64,000 nt of DNA from Marisediminitalea aggregata (GTDB lineage: Bacteria; Pseudomonadota; Gammaproteobacteria; Enterobacterales; Alteromonadaceae), in contig NZ_FQWD01000003.1 of assembly GCF_900129565.1 (NCBI RefSeq), positions 659,015 through 723,014 on the forward strand. The letters run 5' to 3'. Position numbers and translations under genes: made by a program. Positions 26,421 through 35,974 of the stretch are shown in pieces (position 1 is the stretch's first letter; each line of letters opens with the position of its first letter). Below the pieces are notes generated by a model. It worked only from the letters and a program-made list of their open reading frames with translations. It did not search any database and was not told where the DNA came from.

Positions 26421-27430
26421 TGAGATTCCTTGATATCAACGCCCATTTGTTCAGCCAGATATTGCTGAATACGCTGATACACGTTTTCATAGCCTAATTC
26501 GGTGTAAACCTGTTGCGTGGCATGTTTAAAAGCGTCGATGTCTGGTTCAACTATTTCCACCCCAGCCGCAGCTAAAGCCTGTTCTATTTCGGACTGCCGA
26601 GCCTGTACCAATGACGTGGCAAATTCACCAGCTTCAAGGGCGCTCTTTTGGACTAACGCCTGATGAGCCTTGCTTAGGCGGCTAAACCAGTGATTACTGG
26701 CAACCAAACCGGAAATCAAATGAATATGACGGGTTTTGTTCACATACCCAATGACCTCGTATAACCGCGCTCCATAAGTCCCTGCATGCTGAGCCTCGGC
26801 CCCATCGATAACACGCTGCTGCAAACCACTGTAGACCTCGGCCCAACTCAAAGGTGTGGGTGTGGCGCCCATTGCACGAATGGTACTTATCCAAACGGGT
26901 GCGCCAATCGTTCGCAGCCGCACACCATCTAAATCGTCAGGCGTGAAAACCGGCTTATTGGTAAGCACATGCCGTTCCCCCTGCCACCAGTTAAATCCTA
27001 ATACCTTGATACCGGACTGTGTTGCCAGGGCATTGGCCCATTGTTCAAACATCGGCGACTGAACCAGCACATTGAGCTGTTCTACGTTGTCAATAAGATA
27101 AGGCGCACTCAGCACGCCAATTTCAGGCTGATAAAAAGATAACCGGCCAGCATCAACCAACACCGCAACAGGAGCACCGGCCATCGCTTGTTCCAGAATG
27201 TCGTTGTCGTTGCCCAACTGGGAGCCTACGAAGAGACGAACCTTGATCTGGTTGTCAGATCCTTGTTCTACAGCCTGCTTAAACCGAAGTAAGCCCTGAT
27301 ACATCGGGTCGCTCTGGCTCAGTGCTGTTACCACATTTAACGTGGAAGCCTGCGCTGGCATGTAGCAAGCTAAAAACGCAAGCACAACCCGAGCGAACAA
27401 ACGGCAGGTTTTCCATAATGGTTGCTTCAC
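26417..27430 (-). CDS. dctP: TRAP transporter substrate-binding protein (DctP)
   Basis: A 337-residue periplasmic binding protein with a signal peptide (cleavage near AQA-STLN). The conserved Arg that binds the substrate carboxylate is in GVRLRTIGAPVW, and IDGAEAQHAG is the usual DctP motif. First gene of the operon dctP-dctQ-dctM-manD. The ligand is most likely a hexuronate or hexonate by context. No regulator gene is adjacent; the promoter must lie in the 27431-27600 region. Confidence 0.92.
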   Translation of the reverse strand: MKQPLWKTCRLFARVVLAFLACYMPAQASTLNVVTALSQSDPMYQGLLRFKQAVEQGSDNQIKVRLFVGSQLGNDNDILEQAMAGAPVAVLVDAGRLSFYQPEIGVLSAPYLIDNVEQLNVLVQSPMFEQWANALATQSGIKVLGFNWWQGERHVLTNKPVFTPDDLDGVRLRTIGAPVWISTIRAMGATPTPLSWAEVYSGLQQRVIDGAEAQHAGTYGARLYEVIGYVNKTRHIHLISGLVASNHWFSRLSKAHQALVQKSALEAGEFATSLVQARQSEIEQALAAAGVEIVEPDIDAFKHATQQVYTELGYENVYQRIQQYLAEQMGVDIKESH

Positions 27431-27579
27431 AGGTATACCAGGCCAGACATGAGCATTGTCTCCAACAGCACTAAAATGCGACTGTAAAACATACTGATTT
27501 CATTGCTAATGCTCAATAGCGTAGACATTCTTCAATTCCGCTTTGCCATTACTTTTTATGACTAAGCATGCTTGAAGCG

Positions 27580-27597
27580 ACCCGTTATAAAACGGGT
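27580..27597. terminator. Small hairpin upstream of the TRAP operon
   Basis: A 7-bp inverted repeat ACCCGTT-ataa-AACGGGT in the gene-free stretch 27431-27796. It might be an operator dyad for the TRAP operon or a weak terminator; nothing else is recognisable there apart from the tRNA terminator. Confidence 0.3.
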
Positions 27598-27763
27598 TTC
27601 CTGATAATTGAAATAGCGACTCGATATCATCGAGCGCGACTGACTGTGTAGGTAAGTACTTTTATGAAAGAATGCGTTTGATGAATATCGTCGACGGCTT
27701 GTTCTTTGATATGAAAGCGCAGATTTACACTGATTGAGGTAATTGAGGTAGCAGATACGCAAA

Positions 27764-27793
27764 AAAAAGACCAGCTGGATAGCTGGTCTTTTT
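27764..27793 (-). terminator. Rho-independent terminator of the tRNA operon
   Basis: A perfect 13-bp stem (AAAAAGACCAGCT / AGCTGGTCTTTTT) with a GGAT-type loop, directly after the last tRNA-Glu in the direction of transcription, with a long T run on the minus strand. Confidence 0.92.
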
Positions 27794-27796
27794 ATA

Positions 27797-27872
27797 TGGC
27801 GTCCCCTAGGGGATTCGAACCCCTGTTACCGCCGTGAAAGGGCGGTGTCCTAGGCCTCTAGACGAAGGGGAC
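27797..27872 (-). tRNA. gltT: tRNA-Glu (TTC), copy 3 in transcript order
   Basis: On the minus strand a 76-base cloverleaf begins GTCCCCTTCGTCTAGAGG, has anticodon TTC in CCCTTTCAC, T-arm GGTTCGAATCC, and an encoded GCCA end. The sequence is nearly that of E. coli tRNA-Glu. Last gene of the Ala-Glu-Glu-Glu operon. Confidence 0.97.
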
Positions 27873-28066
27873 TGAAAATCTGCTTTCGAAAGCAAGCTTT
27901 CGAGATTTTCAGTAAGGCGAAGTGAGCCCGCGAACTGAGCGACCTTAGCCTTACTGGTTTTCAAGTCCTGAAGAAGCTGGAGTGTAACTCACGAATTACT
28001 AATCTAGTAATTCTCAGCGTTCTTCGGCCTATTCCACAGTATTAACCGACTGTGACGCGGTATGTA
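27873..28066 (-). repeat. tRNA-Glu spacer 2-3 with conserved hairpins
   Basis: This spacer shares blocks with the other two tRNA spacers: CTGAAAATC facing GATTTTCAG around a TTCGAAAG-type arm, GTAAGGC facing GCCTTAC, and CACAGT facing ACTGTG just upstream of the next tRNA. The inverted blocks are kept although bases change, so RNA structure, likely for tRNA processing, is probable. Confidence 0.7.
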
Positions 28067-28142
28067 TGGCGTCCCCTAGGGGATTCGAACCCCTGTTACC
28101 GCCGTGAAAGGGCGGTGTCCTAGGCCTCTAGACGAAGGGGAC
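28067..28142 (-). tRNA. gltT: tRNA-Glu (TTC), copy 2 in transcript order
   Basis: Identical in sequence to the copy at 27797 over its 76 bases, anticodon TTC, encoded CCA. Confidence 0.97.
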
Positions 28143-28297
28143 AAAAAATCTTCTTTGCGAAGCGGAGCTTCGCAGATTTTTTGTAAGGCGACGCGAGCTC
28201 TGCGAGCTGAGCGACATTATTCCTTACTGACTTTTTGTCAGAGAGCGAACTCTCTAAGCCTATTCCACAGTATTACCCGACTGTGACGCGGTGTATA
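28143..28297 (-). repeat. tRNA-Glu spacer 1-2 with conserved hairpins
   Basis: Homologous to the other spacers: ACAAAAAATC facing GATTTTTTGT with an inner GCGAAGC/GCTTCGC arm, GTAAGG facing CCTTAC, and CACAGT facing ACTGTG. Suggests that the unit tRNA-Glu plus spacer was duplicated. Confidence 0.7.
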
Positions 28298-28373
28298 TGG
28301 CGTCCCCTAGGGGATTCGAACCCCTGTTACCGCCGTGAAAGGGCGGTGTCCTAGGCCTCTAGACGAAGGGGAC
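28298..28373 (-). tRNA. gltT: tRNA-Glu (TTC), copy 1 in transcript order
   Basis: Third identical 76-base tRNA-Glu with anticodon TTC and encoded CCA, following tRNA-Ala in the transcript. Confidence 0.97.
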
Positions 28374-28541
28374 TGAAAATCTTCTTTACGAAGAAAAGCT
28401 TCGCAGATTTTTTGTAAAGGCGAAGTGAGCCAGCGAACTGAGCAACCTTACTTAATACCTTTGCAAAAAGATTCTAGTCCTGAAAGCAACTAAGCTTCCG
28501 GCCTATCCCACAGACATCGACGACATCTACGAGAAGAAATT
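28374..28541 (-). repeat. tRNA-Ala/tRNA-Glu spacer
   Basis: Shares the first hairpin block with the other spacers (CTGAAAATC facing GATTTTTTGT, inner CGAAGAAAAGCTTCG) and the AAGGCGAAGTGAGCC stretch, but diverges toward the tRNA-Ala gene. Confidence 0.6.
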
Positions 28542-28617
<76 letters not shown>

Positions 28618-28663
28618 GTATCATCGGAAACTTGTCTGTGACTGTTCCGTGACAGCGGGGCGC

Positions 28664-28692
28664 ATTCTAGGCATCAGGCGTTTTCATGTCAA
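28664..28692 (-). promoter_or_regulatory. Promoter of the tRNA-Ala/Glu operon
   Basis: Minus strand: perfect -35 TTGACA (28687-28692), 17-bp spacer, -10 TAGAAT (28664-28669), then the GC-rich discriminator GCGCCCCGC typical of stringently controlled stable-RNA promoters. It sits just after the gltX stop codon. Confidence 0.88.
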
Positions 28693-28700
28693 CGGTTTTT

Positions 28701-30110
28701 TTAGGAATTTTCTCTGTTTGCTATAAAAGTGAGCGCCTTGTTTATTCTCTCAACAACTTTTGCTTTTGGCAGCAGATGTAGGGTCACATCAAGAGAAGGA
28801 GAATTACCGCCTCCCGTTGCCGCAACACGCAATGGCATTCCCACTTTACCCATACCCACACCCAGAGATTCTGCCGCACCGTTAATTGCCGCGTGAATCG
28901 TTTCTGGCGTCCAGTCAGCAAGCGCTTCCAACTTTTCCTGTACAACTTGCAGTGGCTCTTTAGCAACCGGGCGTAAGTGCTTCTTCGCGGCATTCGCGTC
29001 GAAATCCTCAAAGTCCTGATAGAAATACAGACTGATCTCCGCCAGTTCTTTCAGTGTTTTCACCCGGTCTGCCTGAATGGCGATGACGTCTTCCAGCGCA
29101 GGACCAGCAGACAAATCTACATTTAGTCGCTCAAAGTGCCATTTTGCGTGTTCTGCGACTTCTGAGCCAGGTAACGTCTTAATATAGTGTTGGTTCAACC
29201 AAATCAGCTTTTCTGTATTAAATGCAGAAGCAGACTGACCGATTGCGTCCAAACTGAATAACTCTATCATTTCCTGTTCAGAAAAGATTTCCTGGTCACC
29301 GTGAGACCAACCCAGACGCACCAAATAATTTTTAACCGCTTGTGGCAAATAACCGTCATCACGATATTGCATTACGCTGACGGCGCCATGACGCTTAGAC
29401 AGCTTTTTACCGTCGTCGCCCAGAATCATGGATACATGGGCGTACTCTGGCACCGGTGCATCAAGTGCTTTTAAGATATTAATCTGACGTGGCGTGTTAT
29501 TAATATGGTCTTCACCACGCACAACATGCGTGATGCCCATATCCCAATCGTCCACTACCACACAGAAGTTATAAGTAGGCGTGCCATCTGAACGCTGAAT
29601 AATCAGATCGTCCAGCTCACTGTTGCTGATTTCGATGCGCCCACGAACGTGATCGTCAAAGACAACCGAGCCTTCTTGTGGGTTTTTAAAGCGAATAACA
29701 TATGGCTGCCCTTCCGGGTGATCTGTTCTGTCACGCCAGGTGCCAGGATAACGCGGTTTCTCGCCACGTTCTTTTTGTGCTTCGCGAATAGCATCCAGTT
29801 CATCTGCCGGCATAAAGCACTTATAGGCTTTACCTTCTTCCAGCATGGTTTGAATAATGGCTTTATAACGGTCGAAACGTTCCGTTTGATAATAGGGCCC
29901 CTTGTCCCAGGTTAACCCGAGCCATTGCATGCCGTCTAAGATGGCTTGTTTGGCTTCTTCGGTTGAACGTTCAATGTCGGTATCTTCTATACGTAATACA
30001 AATTCACCGCCCTGGCTTTTTGCATATAACCAGGAATACAGCGCTGTACGAGCGCCACCAACGTGAAGATAGCCCGTAGGGCTGGGTGCAAATCGGGTAA
30101 CTACCGCCAT
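28701..30110 (-). CDS. gltX: Glutamyl-tRNA synthetase
   Basis: A 469-residue class I synthetase of normal length. The HIGH-like motif is [14 protein letters not shown] and the KMSKS-like motif is KLSKRHGA; WIxRTEDTD-like [14 protein letters not shown] is also present. It charges tRNA-Glu with glutamate. Three tRNA-Glu genes follow directly on the same strand behind their own promoter, so enzyme and substrate genes are physically linked. Confidence 0.97.
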   Translation of the reverse strand: MAVVTRFAPSPTGYLHVGGARTALYSWLYAKSQGGEFVLRIEDTDIERSTEEAKQAILDGMQWLGLTWDKGPYYQTERFDRYKAIIQTMLEEGKAYKCFMPADELDAIREAQKERGEKPRYPGTWRDRTDHPEGQPYVIRFKNPQEGSVVFDDHVRGRIEISNSELDDLIIQRSDGTPTYNFCVVVDDWDMGITHVVRGEDHINNTPRQINILKALDAPVPEYAHVSMILGDDGKKLSKRHGAVSVMQYRDDGYLPQAVKNYLVRLGWSHGDQEIFSEQEMIELFSLDAIGQSASAFNTEKLIWLNQHYIKTLPGSEVAEHAKWHFERLNVDLSAGPALEDVIAIQADRVKTLKELAEISLYFYQDFEDFDANAAKKHLRPVAKEPLQVVQEKLEALADWTPETIHAAINGAAESLGVGMGKVGMPLRVAATGGGNSPSLDVTLHLLPKAKVVERINKALTFIANRENS

Positions 30111-30279
30111 GATTCATCTCTACAATAAAAAAGTGCGCGCATTTTACCAGCCAATGCCCTTCCCTACCAAGCCCTGACAAAAGATTGATGAGGAATTCAA
30201 CAAATTGAGGGGATTTTCGACACGTAAAGCCCATATCGTTTAGATTTCAGGCAAACGATTATTTTTTTATATTTTGTTG

Positions 30280-30307
30280 TTGACAGTTTTTCTCGCCTCC
30301 CTATAAT
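30280..30307 (+). promoter_or_regulatory. Promoter of the tRNA-Val genes
   Basis: Perfect -35 TTGACA (30280-30285) and perfect -10 TATAAT (30302-30307), 16-bp spacer, followed by a GC-rich discriminator (ACGCCCC). The first tRNA-Val starts 36 bases later. Confidence 0.9.
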
Positions 30308-30343
30308 ACGCCCCACTTGCCGAGTACGGCAGATAAAAAAGAC

Positions 30344-30419
30344 GGACGCTTAGCTCAGTTGGGAGAGCATCGCCCTTACAAGGCGAGGGTCACTGGTTCA
30401 AGCCCAGTAGCGTCCACCA
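30344..30419 (+). tRNA. valT: tRNA-Val (TAC), copy 1
   Basis: A 76-base cloverleaf beginning GGACGCTTAGCTCAGTTGGG, anticodon TAC in GCCCTTACAAGGC, T-arm GGTTCAAGCCC, encoded CCA. Confidence 0.96.
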
Positions 30420-30471
30420 CTTATTCTCTAAGAAGTGAATTAGTTTCTTTTTTATCATCAAAGCACAATAT

Positions 30472-30547
30472 GGACGCTTAGCTCAGTTGGGAGAGCATCG
30501 CCCTTACAAGGCGAGGGTCACTGGTTCAAGCCCAGTAGCGTCCACCA
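30472..30547 (+). tRNA. valT: tRNA-Val (TAC), copy 2
   Basis: Identical to copy 1, 52 bases downstream, surely co-transcribed. No clear terminator follows. Confidence 0.96.
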
Positions 30548-31430
30548 CTTCCCTATTCCGAATTTCTATATTAAAACACAAGTTTTGGTTCAATATTTGA
30601 CTGCGAGCCAAGGCAGACCCAGACCTCTTTTCTTTTCGATGGCTTACGTCCTTTTAAGATCGTATTTTGTGTCGTATTAAGATAATCCAAGTACTATCCC
30701 TACTGCGTAATTAATAAGTCCGAAATTAAAAATCGAACAATTTATACCAATCCGCATAGAATGGGATATAGCAACCAGTAATGTTCCGGGGCACTGCAAT
30801 ATCAAGCCTAACGGGTCGTTTTATGCCTGGTTTCGTTCCTTCTAATTATTATTCCCGAATTTAGAACAACGCCTAAAAATCGTTGCCTCATCTGCACTGC
30901 GTTATACAGTGACGCCATTCGCAACAGGTTTTGAGCTGATACATTTTCGATTCAATCTCATTCCCTTTAAATAGGCCAGTGTTTCAAGACTGTGGTGATG
31001 TCAACCAGTGTTTCCGGCATCATTACCATCTAGTACGCCAGCCAGCAATTTACGATTTTTGATTAAGCTCTTATTTTAAAAGAAACAACTTAAATACCGT
31101 ATGATAGAGCACTCATAAATCACTTTACCCACCGTAATCAACAGACGCATTTCAGCATTTTCTATTGCAGCATACTTCGAGACCTGAACATTAATTTATG
31201 CCAATTCGTTGGGTGAACATGTCAGTACCTGGATTCAAAGTTCCAATCAATTCCCAACGTTGAGTCAGCCACAATTGGTTATCAATCCAGGATAAGGATA
31301 TCTCCTTGAGCGCCTGACTAAATTTCGTTTAATCACCCCCCTAAGGTGTCCCCTAATTACGGTTCTACTGCATGTTTTTAACGTAAGTACGGCGATTGAA
31401 ATTTAACGATCAGCAATGGCAAGCCTAATA
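30548..31430. other. Gene-free stretch of about 0.9 kb
   Basis: AT-rich, no ORF with a credible start, no tRNA and no clear repeat of its own. It has stop codons in all frames and may be decayed sequence. Its last bases lead into the bipartite regulatory motif of the TonB receptor gene. Confidence 0.6.
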
Positions 31431-31461
31431 TGTCACAAAACCTTCATCAAAATTAGTGTCC
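31431..31461 (+). promoter_or_regulatory. Bipartite Pho-box/ECF-like motif, site 1
   Basis: TGTCACAAAACCTTCATCAA (31431-31450) followed by TGTCC at 31457-31461, 26 bp after the first T. The first block resembles a Pho box (two 11-bp repeats); TGTCC lies where a -10 element would be and is not TATAAT-like, which would suit an ECF sigma factor. The same pattern recurs at 35843 and 37316. It is 105 bases before the start of the TonB receptor gene. Confidence 0.65.
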
Positions 31462-31566
31462 GGTTTTAGCCGGTATAGCGCTCTTTAACCATGTCACCGC
31501 TCATCAACGAAGTGGTGCCGGGCCCGAAAAGAACATGCTATTTAAACTAATATGATGGAACTAACG

Positions 31567-34251
31567 ATGAAACACACGCTCAACAAAACGCGCTTATCCG
31601 TGGCAGTGCTTGCTGCGCTATCTGGTATGAACCTCTCGCCAGTACAGGCACAAACAGTTAATAACGACGACACACTGGAAGTGATTGAAGTCACCTCTTT
31701 TCGCGGCTCACTCATTAAAGCCAAAGATCTGAAGCGCGAGGCGATTATTTCCCGTGACAGTATCCTGGCCGAAGACATTGCTGATTTTCCGGATCTCAAC
31801 CTGGCCGACTCACTGCAACGTGTGCCGGGTATTACAATTACCCGCGAAGCAGGCGAAGGCCGGCAGATTTCCCTGCGTGGGTTAGGCCCTGATTTTACCC
31901 GTGTGCAGGTAAATGGTATGGAAGCCATGGGGACTTCAGCGTCGCCAATGGATGCCAAAGGCAGTGTAAGTCGTACCCGGGGCTTCGATTTTAACGTGTT
32001 TGCGTCGGAGCTATTTAATCGTATTGATGTGAACAAAACCTATTCTGCTGATCAGGAAGAAGGCGGTATTGGCGGCACAGTGGGGCTGTATACGGCCAAA
32101 CCCTTTGACTATTCAGGCTTTAAAAGCGCAGTCTCTTTACGTGGCGGCTACAATGACAACAGCGAAGAAACCGATCCACGCTTTGCTGGCCTGATTAGCA
32201 ACACCTGGAATAACGTTGGCGCGTTAGTGAGCGTTGCCTACAGCGAACGTAATACCACTGAGTTTGGCACCAATACTACGCGCTGGCGCCGCGAAACCGG
32301 CAAATCAGCCGCCGACGACACCAATACTGCATTGCAGGCAGAACTGGACTCCGGCGAGTTATGGTTTCCGCGCGGACATCGCTTTTCGCTGTGGAACAAC
32401 CAACAACAACGCCTGGGGCTTACCGGGGCGCTGCAATTTAAACCCAGCGATGATTTCAGTGTAACGCTGGATGTGATGTACGCCCAGTTAGAGAACAACC
32501 AGGACGAGCACCACTCAGCAGTGAAAGACAATAAAGTTGTTAAAGACCTGGAATGGGTTGAAAACGACGGTCAAAAAGAGGTGGTGTACGCCAGCTACGA
32601 GGACGCTACCTGGCGTAACGAAAACAGCAGGCGTTTTAACGAGTCTACGTTTAATCAGTACACCTTAACCGCACAGTGGCAGCTTACTGACAACCTGAAC
32701 ATGACAGGGTTGTTAGGTACCAGCTCGTCTGACTTTGAGCAGCCTCGGGTGCAAAAGTCGAACATTCATGCCCGTAAAAAAGTGGATATTATCAGTGACT
32801 TCACCGGCGATCGGTTTTATGGCGCAAGCTATTCGCCAGGCTTTGATACCTCTGGTATTGAGGGGTTCGAAGTCAAGGATATCTATCTTCAGGAAAACTA
32901 TATCAACAACGATTTTGACACTGCCAAAGTCGATTTTACTTATTATACGGGTGACACCGGTGTGCTGAGTTTTGGTGCTAACTACAAAGAGTTTGAGAAC
33001 AGCGAATATCAGTTATCACAAAGTAATGCGCAAAACATCGCCCCACAAAATACCGGTGATATTACGCTTACCGCTAATATGACTTCGGTATTTACCCAGC
33101 ACCCCGATACCAACTGGATTCAGGGCAATTTGTCAGTACTGTTAGATCACTATGGTTTAGCCGACTACCGCATTGACGATAGCAACATTAACCGCAATAC
33201 CAAATCGCCGGTGAACGAAGAGACGTTAGCGTTCTATGTTACTTACGGCTGGGAAATGGAACTTGGCGGCAATCCACTCCGTATCCAATCCGGGTTGCGT
33301 TATTTTGAAACGGAGATCACCGCTGCAGGTATCTCAAATGGCGTTGATATCGAAACCTCACGCACCTATTCAGATGTACTGCCTACGCTGAATATGGTGT
33401 ATGAGCTAAACGATGACATGTTGCTGCGTTTCGGCGCGAGTCAGAATATTACCCGCCCATCACTTGGTGCGGTGAGCTATAACGCGTCGGTGTCGCAAAC
33501 CTCTGGCGATGCTATTACCAGCGTATCCATGGGCAATCCAACCCTTGAGCCGTTTGAATCAACCAACCTTGATTTAGCCTATGAATGGTACTTTGATGAA
33601 GTCGGTTATTTATCGGCAGCGCTGTTCCATAAAAAAATCGATAACTTTATCGTATCGACGACAACTGAAGTGGTGTATTCATCTTTGGGACTGCCAGCGT
33701 CCTTGTTGCCTGCGGATAAAACCGTCGACAGTATCTTTTATCTGGATCGCCCGGAAAACCTCGACTCATCCACTATCAAAGGTATGGAATTATCTTTTTC
33801 GCGGGATTTGGACTTTTTGCCAGCGCCCTTCGATAACTTAGGGGTTATTACTAATTACACCTATGCCGATGGCGAAGCACTTTATCGCAATATCTATGGT
33901 GAAGAGGGCAACAACCAGTATAAAGCGTTCACAGGCTTGTCGAAGAACAGTTATAACTTTACGCTCTATTATGAACAGGATAACTGGGGTGGGCGTATAT
34001 CAGCTGCGTATCGAAGCCCCTATATCGCCAGTGCCTCATCCACGGGTGATCAGGATGAAAGTGGTTATCATGAAACCACGTACATCGACTTCTCTGCGTT
34101 CTATCAGATCACTGAAAGTGTGCGGTTAAACCTTGAGGGCATTAACCTTACGGATGAACGCGAAGAGCTTTACAGCGACTCTCACGATCGTCAGTACAAT
34201 ACCACCAGCAGTGGCCGTACCGTCATGGCCGGGGTAACTGTACAGTTTTAA
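31567..34251 (+). CDS. TonB-dependent receptor
   Basis: An 894-residue outer-membrane receptor with signal peptide (cleavage near VQA-QTV), a plug domain (SLQRVPGITITREAGEGRQISLRGLGPDF, ~residues 60-200) and a 22-strand barrel ending in aromatic VTVQF. The plug wording is that of the TonB-Xanth-Caul type common in carbohydrate- and organic-nutrient-scavenging marine bacteria. There is no N-terminal signalling (STN) domain, unlike the second receptor at 38990. ATG 31567 is chosen because the signal peptide starts there. Substrate unknown; context suggests a phosphorylated organic compound. Confidence 0.92.
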   Translation: MKHTLNKTRLSVAVLAALSGMNLSPVQAQTVNNDDTLEVIEVTSFRGSLIKAKDLKREAIISRDSILAEDIADFPDLNLADSLQRVPGITITREAGEGRQISLRGLGPDFTRVQVNGMEAMGTSASPMDAKGSVSRTRGFDFNVFASELFNRIDVNKTYSADQEEGGIGGTVGLYTAKPFDYSGFKSAVSLRGGYNDNSEETDPRFAGLISNTWNNVGALVSVAYSERNTTEFGTNTTRWRRETGKSAADDTNTALQAELDSGELWFPRGHRFSLWNNQQQRLGLTGALQFKPSDDFSVTLDVMYAQLENNQDEHHSAVKDNKVVKDLEWVENDGQKEVVYASYEDATWRNENSRRFNESTFNQYTLTAQWQLTDNLNMTGLLGTSSSDFEQPRVQKSNIHARKKVDIISDFTGDRFYGASYSPGFDTSGIEGFEVKDIYLQENYINNDFDTAKVDFTYYTGDTGVLSFGANYKEFENSEYQLSQSNAQNIAPQNTGDITLTANMTSVFTQHPDTNWIQGNLSVLLDHYGLADYRIDDSNINRNTKSPVNEETLAFYVTYGWEMELGGNPLRIQSGLRYFETEITAAGISNGVDIETSRTYSDVLPTLNMVYELNDDMLLRFGASQNITRPSLGAVSYNASVSQTSGDAITSVSMGNPTLEPFESTNLDLAYEWYFDEVGYLSAALFHKKIDNFIVSTTTEVVYSSLGLPASLLPADKTVDSIFYLDRPENLDSSTIKGMELSFSRDLDFLPAPFDNLGVITNYTYADGEALYRNIYGEEGNNQYKAFTGLSKNSYNFTLYYEQDNWGGRISAAYRSPYIASASSTGDQDESGYHETTYIDFSAFYQITESVRLNLEGINLTDEREELYSDSHDRQYNTTSSGRTVMAGVTVQF

Positions 34252-34259
34252 CTTGTCAT

Positions 34260-34288
34260 GCTCCCTGTCACAGCAGGGAGCGTTTTTT
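34260..34288 (+). terminator. Rho-independent terminator after the TonB receptor gene
   Basis: Perfect 8-bp stem GCTCCCTG / CAGGGAGC with 6-base loop, followed by GTTTTTT. It separates the receptor from the PHP gene 27 bases later, so the PHP gene probably depends on read-through or a promoter of its own. Confidence 0.88.
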
Positions 34289-34314
34289 CGTGTATTCGGT
34301 AGATTTGAAAAACT

Positions 34315-35811
34315 ATGCAATATCGTATAATTGTTGGACTATTGGTGACAGCGCTACTCACTGTGTCGGGTTGTCAGTCTGGCAGTCACCCTCACTCTCA
34401 TTCTAACTCCCTTACTTACTCTCACACTCACACTCACAACGAAGCTGACACAGAACAAAAGCCACAATGGTTGGCGGGCGATCATCATATTCACAGTCAT
34501 TACAGCGTAGGCTGGGATAAGTCGGTGAATCCGCCGCGCCCCATTTTGGCGGGAGATGCGCATTACTCCACGCCTAAAAATGCCAGCATGGCAGCACGTC
34601 ATGGCCTGGACTGGATGGTGACTACCGATCATGGTGGACCGAATCACAGCAAAGTTAATCTGGAAATGGCTTACCCTGAACTTAAGGCGTCGCGACAGGC
34701 AGTGCCGCAGGTGCTGCAATTTTACGGCATGGAGCTCGACACGCCGGGCGCGCGCCATAGCAGCTTAATCATTCCCCACAGTGACGAAGAAGCCCACCAG
34801 CTTTTCCATATCGAAAAACATTATAATCGCCGTGAAGTGCTGCACGAAATCACCCGCGATAAAGAGTCGTTAATGCTGGAAGCGCTTGCTGATATGCAAA
34901 CGCATACGCACAAGCCTGTGGTACTGGCCAACCATCCGGGCCGCACGGCCATAGATTTAGGGCATTACACCAAGGTCACCCCACGGGAGCTGCGTGATTG
35001 GCACGATACCGCGCCCGATATCGCCATTGGTATGGAAGGGGCGCCCGGCCATCAGGCCAATGCAATTAACCCTGATGGCAGTATTGATCCTACCGGAATA
35101 CGCGGCGGCTACGATAATTTCCCGACGATGGGCGGGTTCGATCAAATGACTGCCCGGCTTGGTGGATTTTGGGATAGCATGTTAGGCGAAGGCCGTCGCT
35201 GGTTTATTACCGCCACCTCGGATTCGCACGTTCATTACACCGACGGACGCACTGACTTCTGGCCTGGTGAGTATTCCAAAACCTACGTGTATGCTAAAAA
35301 AACCTACGAGAGCGTGCTGGAAAACCTGCGCAATGGCCGGGTGTTTATTACCACCGGCGATCTTATCGATGCCTTATTCGTTACTGTGCACAATCAGCGC
35401 ACAGGAGACAGCGCTGATATCGCTGAAAAAATCACCGCCACACCTGGTGATGAGTTGCTTTTAACGGTGCGGTTTCGTGACCCTGATGGTGTTAATTTTA
35501 ACCAGGAGAATCCGCAGGTGAACCGGGTTGATGTGATTGTCGGAGATATTACCGGACCATTGGCTGACCGTACTGAGGACCTAAACCCCACTACCCGCGT
35601 GCTGCAGCGGTTTTATGCCAGTGACTGGCAACGGAGCGACGATGGCTTTGTCACGCTGACGATGCCACTACGTCAACTCTCTGCAAGTAGCTATGTGCGC
35701 ATAAGAGGCACCACGAATACCAACGAACTGGAGCCGCAAATCGATCCGCCGGGTGAAAACCCATGGCACGATTTATGGTTTTACAGTAATCCTGTCTTTA
35801 TTCAATTTTAA
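34315..35811 (+). CDS. PHP-domain (CehA/McbA-like) metallohydrolase lipoprotein
   Basis: A 498-residue lipoprotein: signal with lipobox VSGC (Cys-20), then a His-rich stretch (residues ~25-42, eight His) that could bind zinc, then a PHP domain with DHHIHSHYS, TTDHGG and SDSHVHYTD as metal ligands, and a C-terminal beta domain. PHP proteins are phosphoesterases or other multi-metal hydrolases; the CehA/McbA group includes carbaryl hydrolases and uncharacterised marine enzymes. The neighbouring nuclease/phosphatase and Pho-box-like sites favour a phosphoesterase role. The ATG at 34315 has no clear Shine-Dalgarno sequence. Confidence 0.85.
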   Translation: MQYRIIVGLLVTALLTVSGCQSGSHPHSHSNSLTYSHTHTHNEADTEQKPQWLAGDHHIHSHYSVGWDKSVNPPRPILAGDAHYSTPKNASMAARHGLDWMVTTDHGGPNHSKVNLEMAYPELKASRQAVPQVLQFYGMELDTPGARHSSLIIPHSDEEAHQLFHIEKHYNRREVLHEITRDKESLMLEALADMQTHTHKPVVLANHPGRTAIDLGHYTKVTPRELRDWHDTAPDIAIGMEGAPGHQANAINPDGSIDPTGIRGGYDNFPTMGGFDQMTARLGGFWDSMLGEGRRWFITATSDSHVHYTDGRTDFWPGEYSKTYVYAKKTYESVLENLRNGRVFITTGDLIDALFVTVHNQRTGDSADIAEKITATPGDELLLTVRFRDPDGVNFNQENPQVNRVDVIVGDITGPLADRTEDLNPTTRVLQRFYASDWQRSDDGFVTLTMPLRQLSASSYVRIRGTTNTNELEPQIDPPGENPWHDLWFYSNPVFIQF

Positions 35812-35819
35812 ACACTTAT

Positions 35820-35846
35820 GACAGCGCGGTTTAACCCCGCGCTGTC
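35820..35846 (+). terminator. Hairpin after the PHP gene, overlapping site 2 of the motif
   Basis: Perfect 10-bp stem GACAGCGCGG / CCGCGCTGTC with a 7-base loop, just after the PHP stop. The T tract is missing; the right arm ends in the CTGTC that begins the downstream regulatory motif. Confidence 0.6.
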
Positions 35847-35873
35847 ATAAAAACTTCACTCAATTACGTGTCC
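35843..35873 (+). promoter_or_regulatory. Bipartite Pho-box/ECF-like motif ahead of the secreted nuclease
   Basis: TGTCATAAAAACTTCAC (35843-35859) and TGTCC (35869-35873), again 26 bp apart. With the preceding C the first 11 bases, CTGTCATAAAA, match a classical Pho-box half exactly. It lies 102 bases before the nuclease start. Confidence 0.68.
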
Positions 35874-35974
35874 CGAAAGTCTGTTTGGTTGTTCTACATA
35901 CTGAGTGCTTTTAAGTCAGCTCATGTGACTTGCCAGGGCTCAGAATCAGAACAAACGACATACAAGGACATATC

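Noticed and set aside
30548..31430. Decayed mobile element in the gene-free stretch after tRNA-Val
   Set aside because: A tRNA neighbour and empty AT-rich sequence suggest an integration scar, but I see no integrase remnant, no copy of the tRNA 3' end and no inverted repeats.
31542..32036. Open frame of 164 codons on the minus strand
   Set aside because: Antisense to the start of the TonB receptor gene, very Ser/Arg-rich and without a ribosome site; a shadow.
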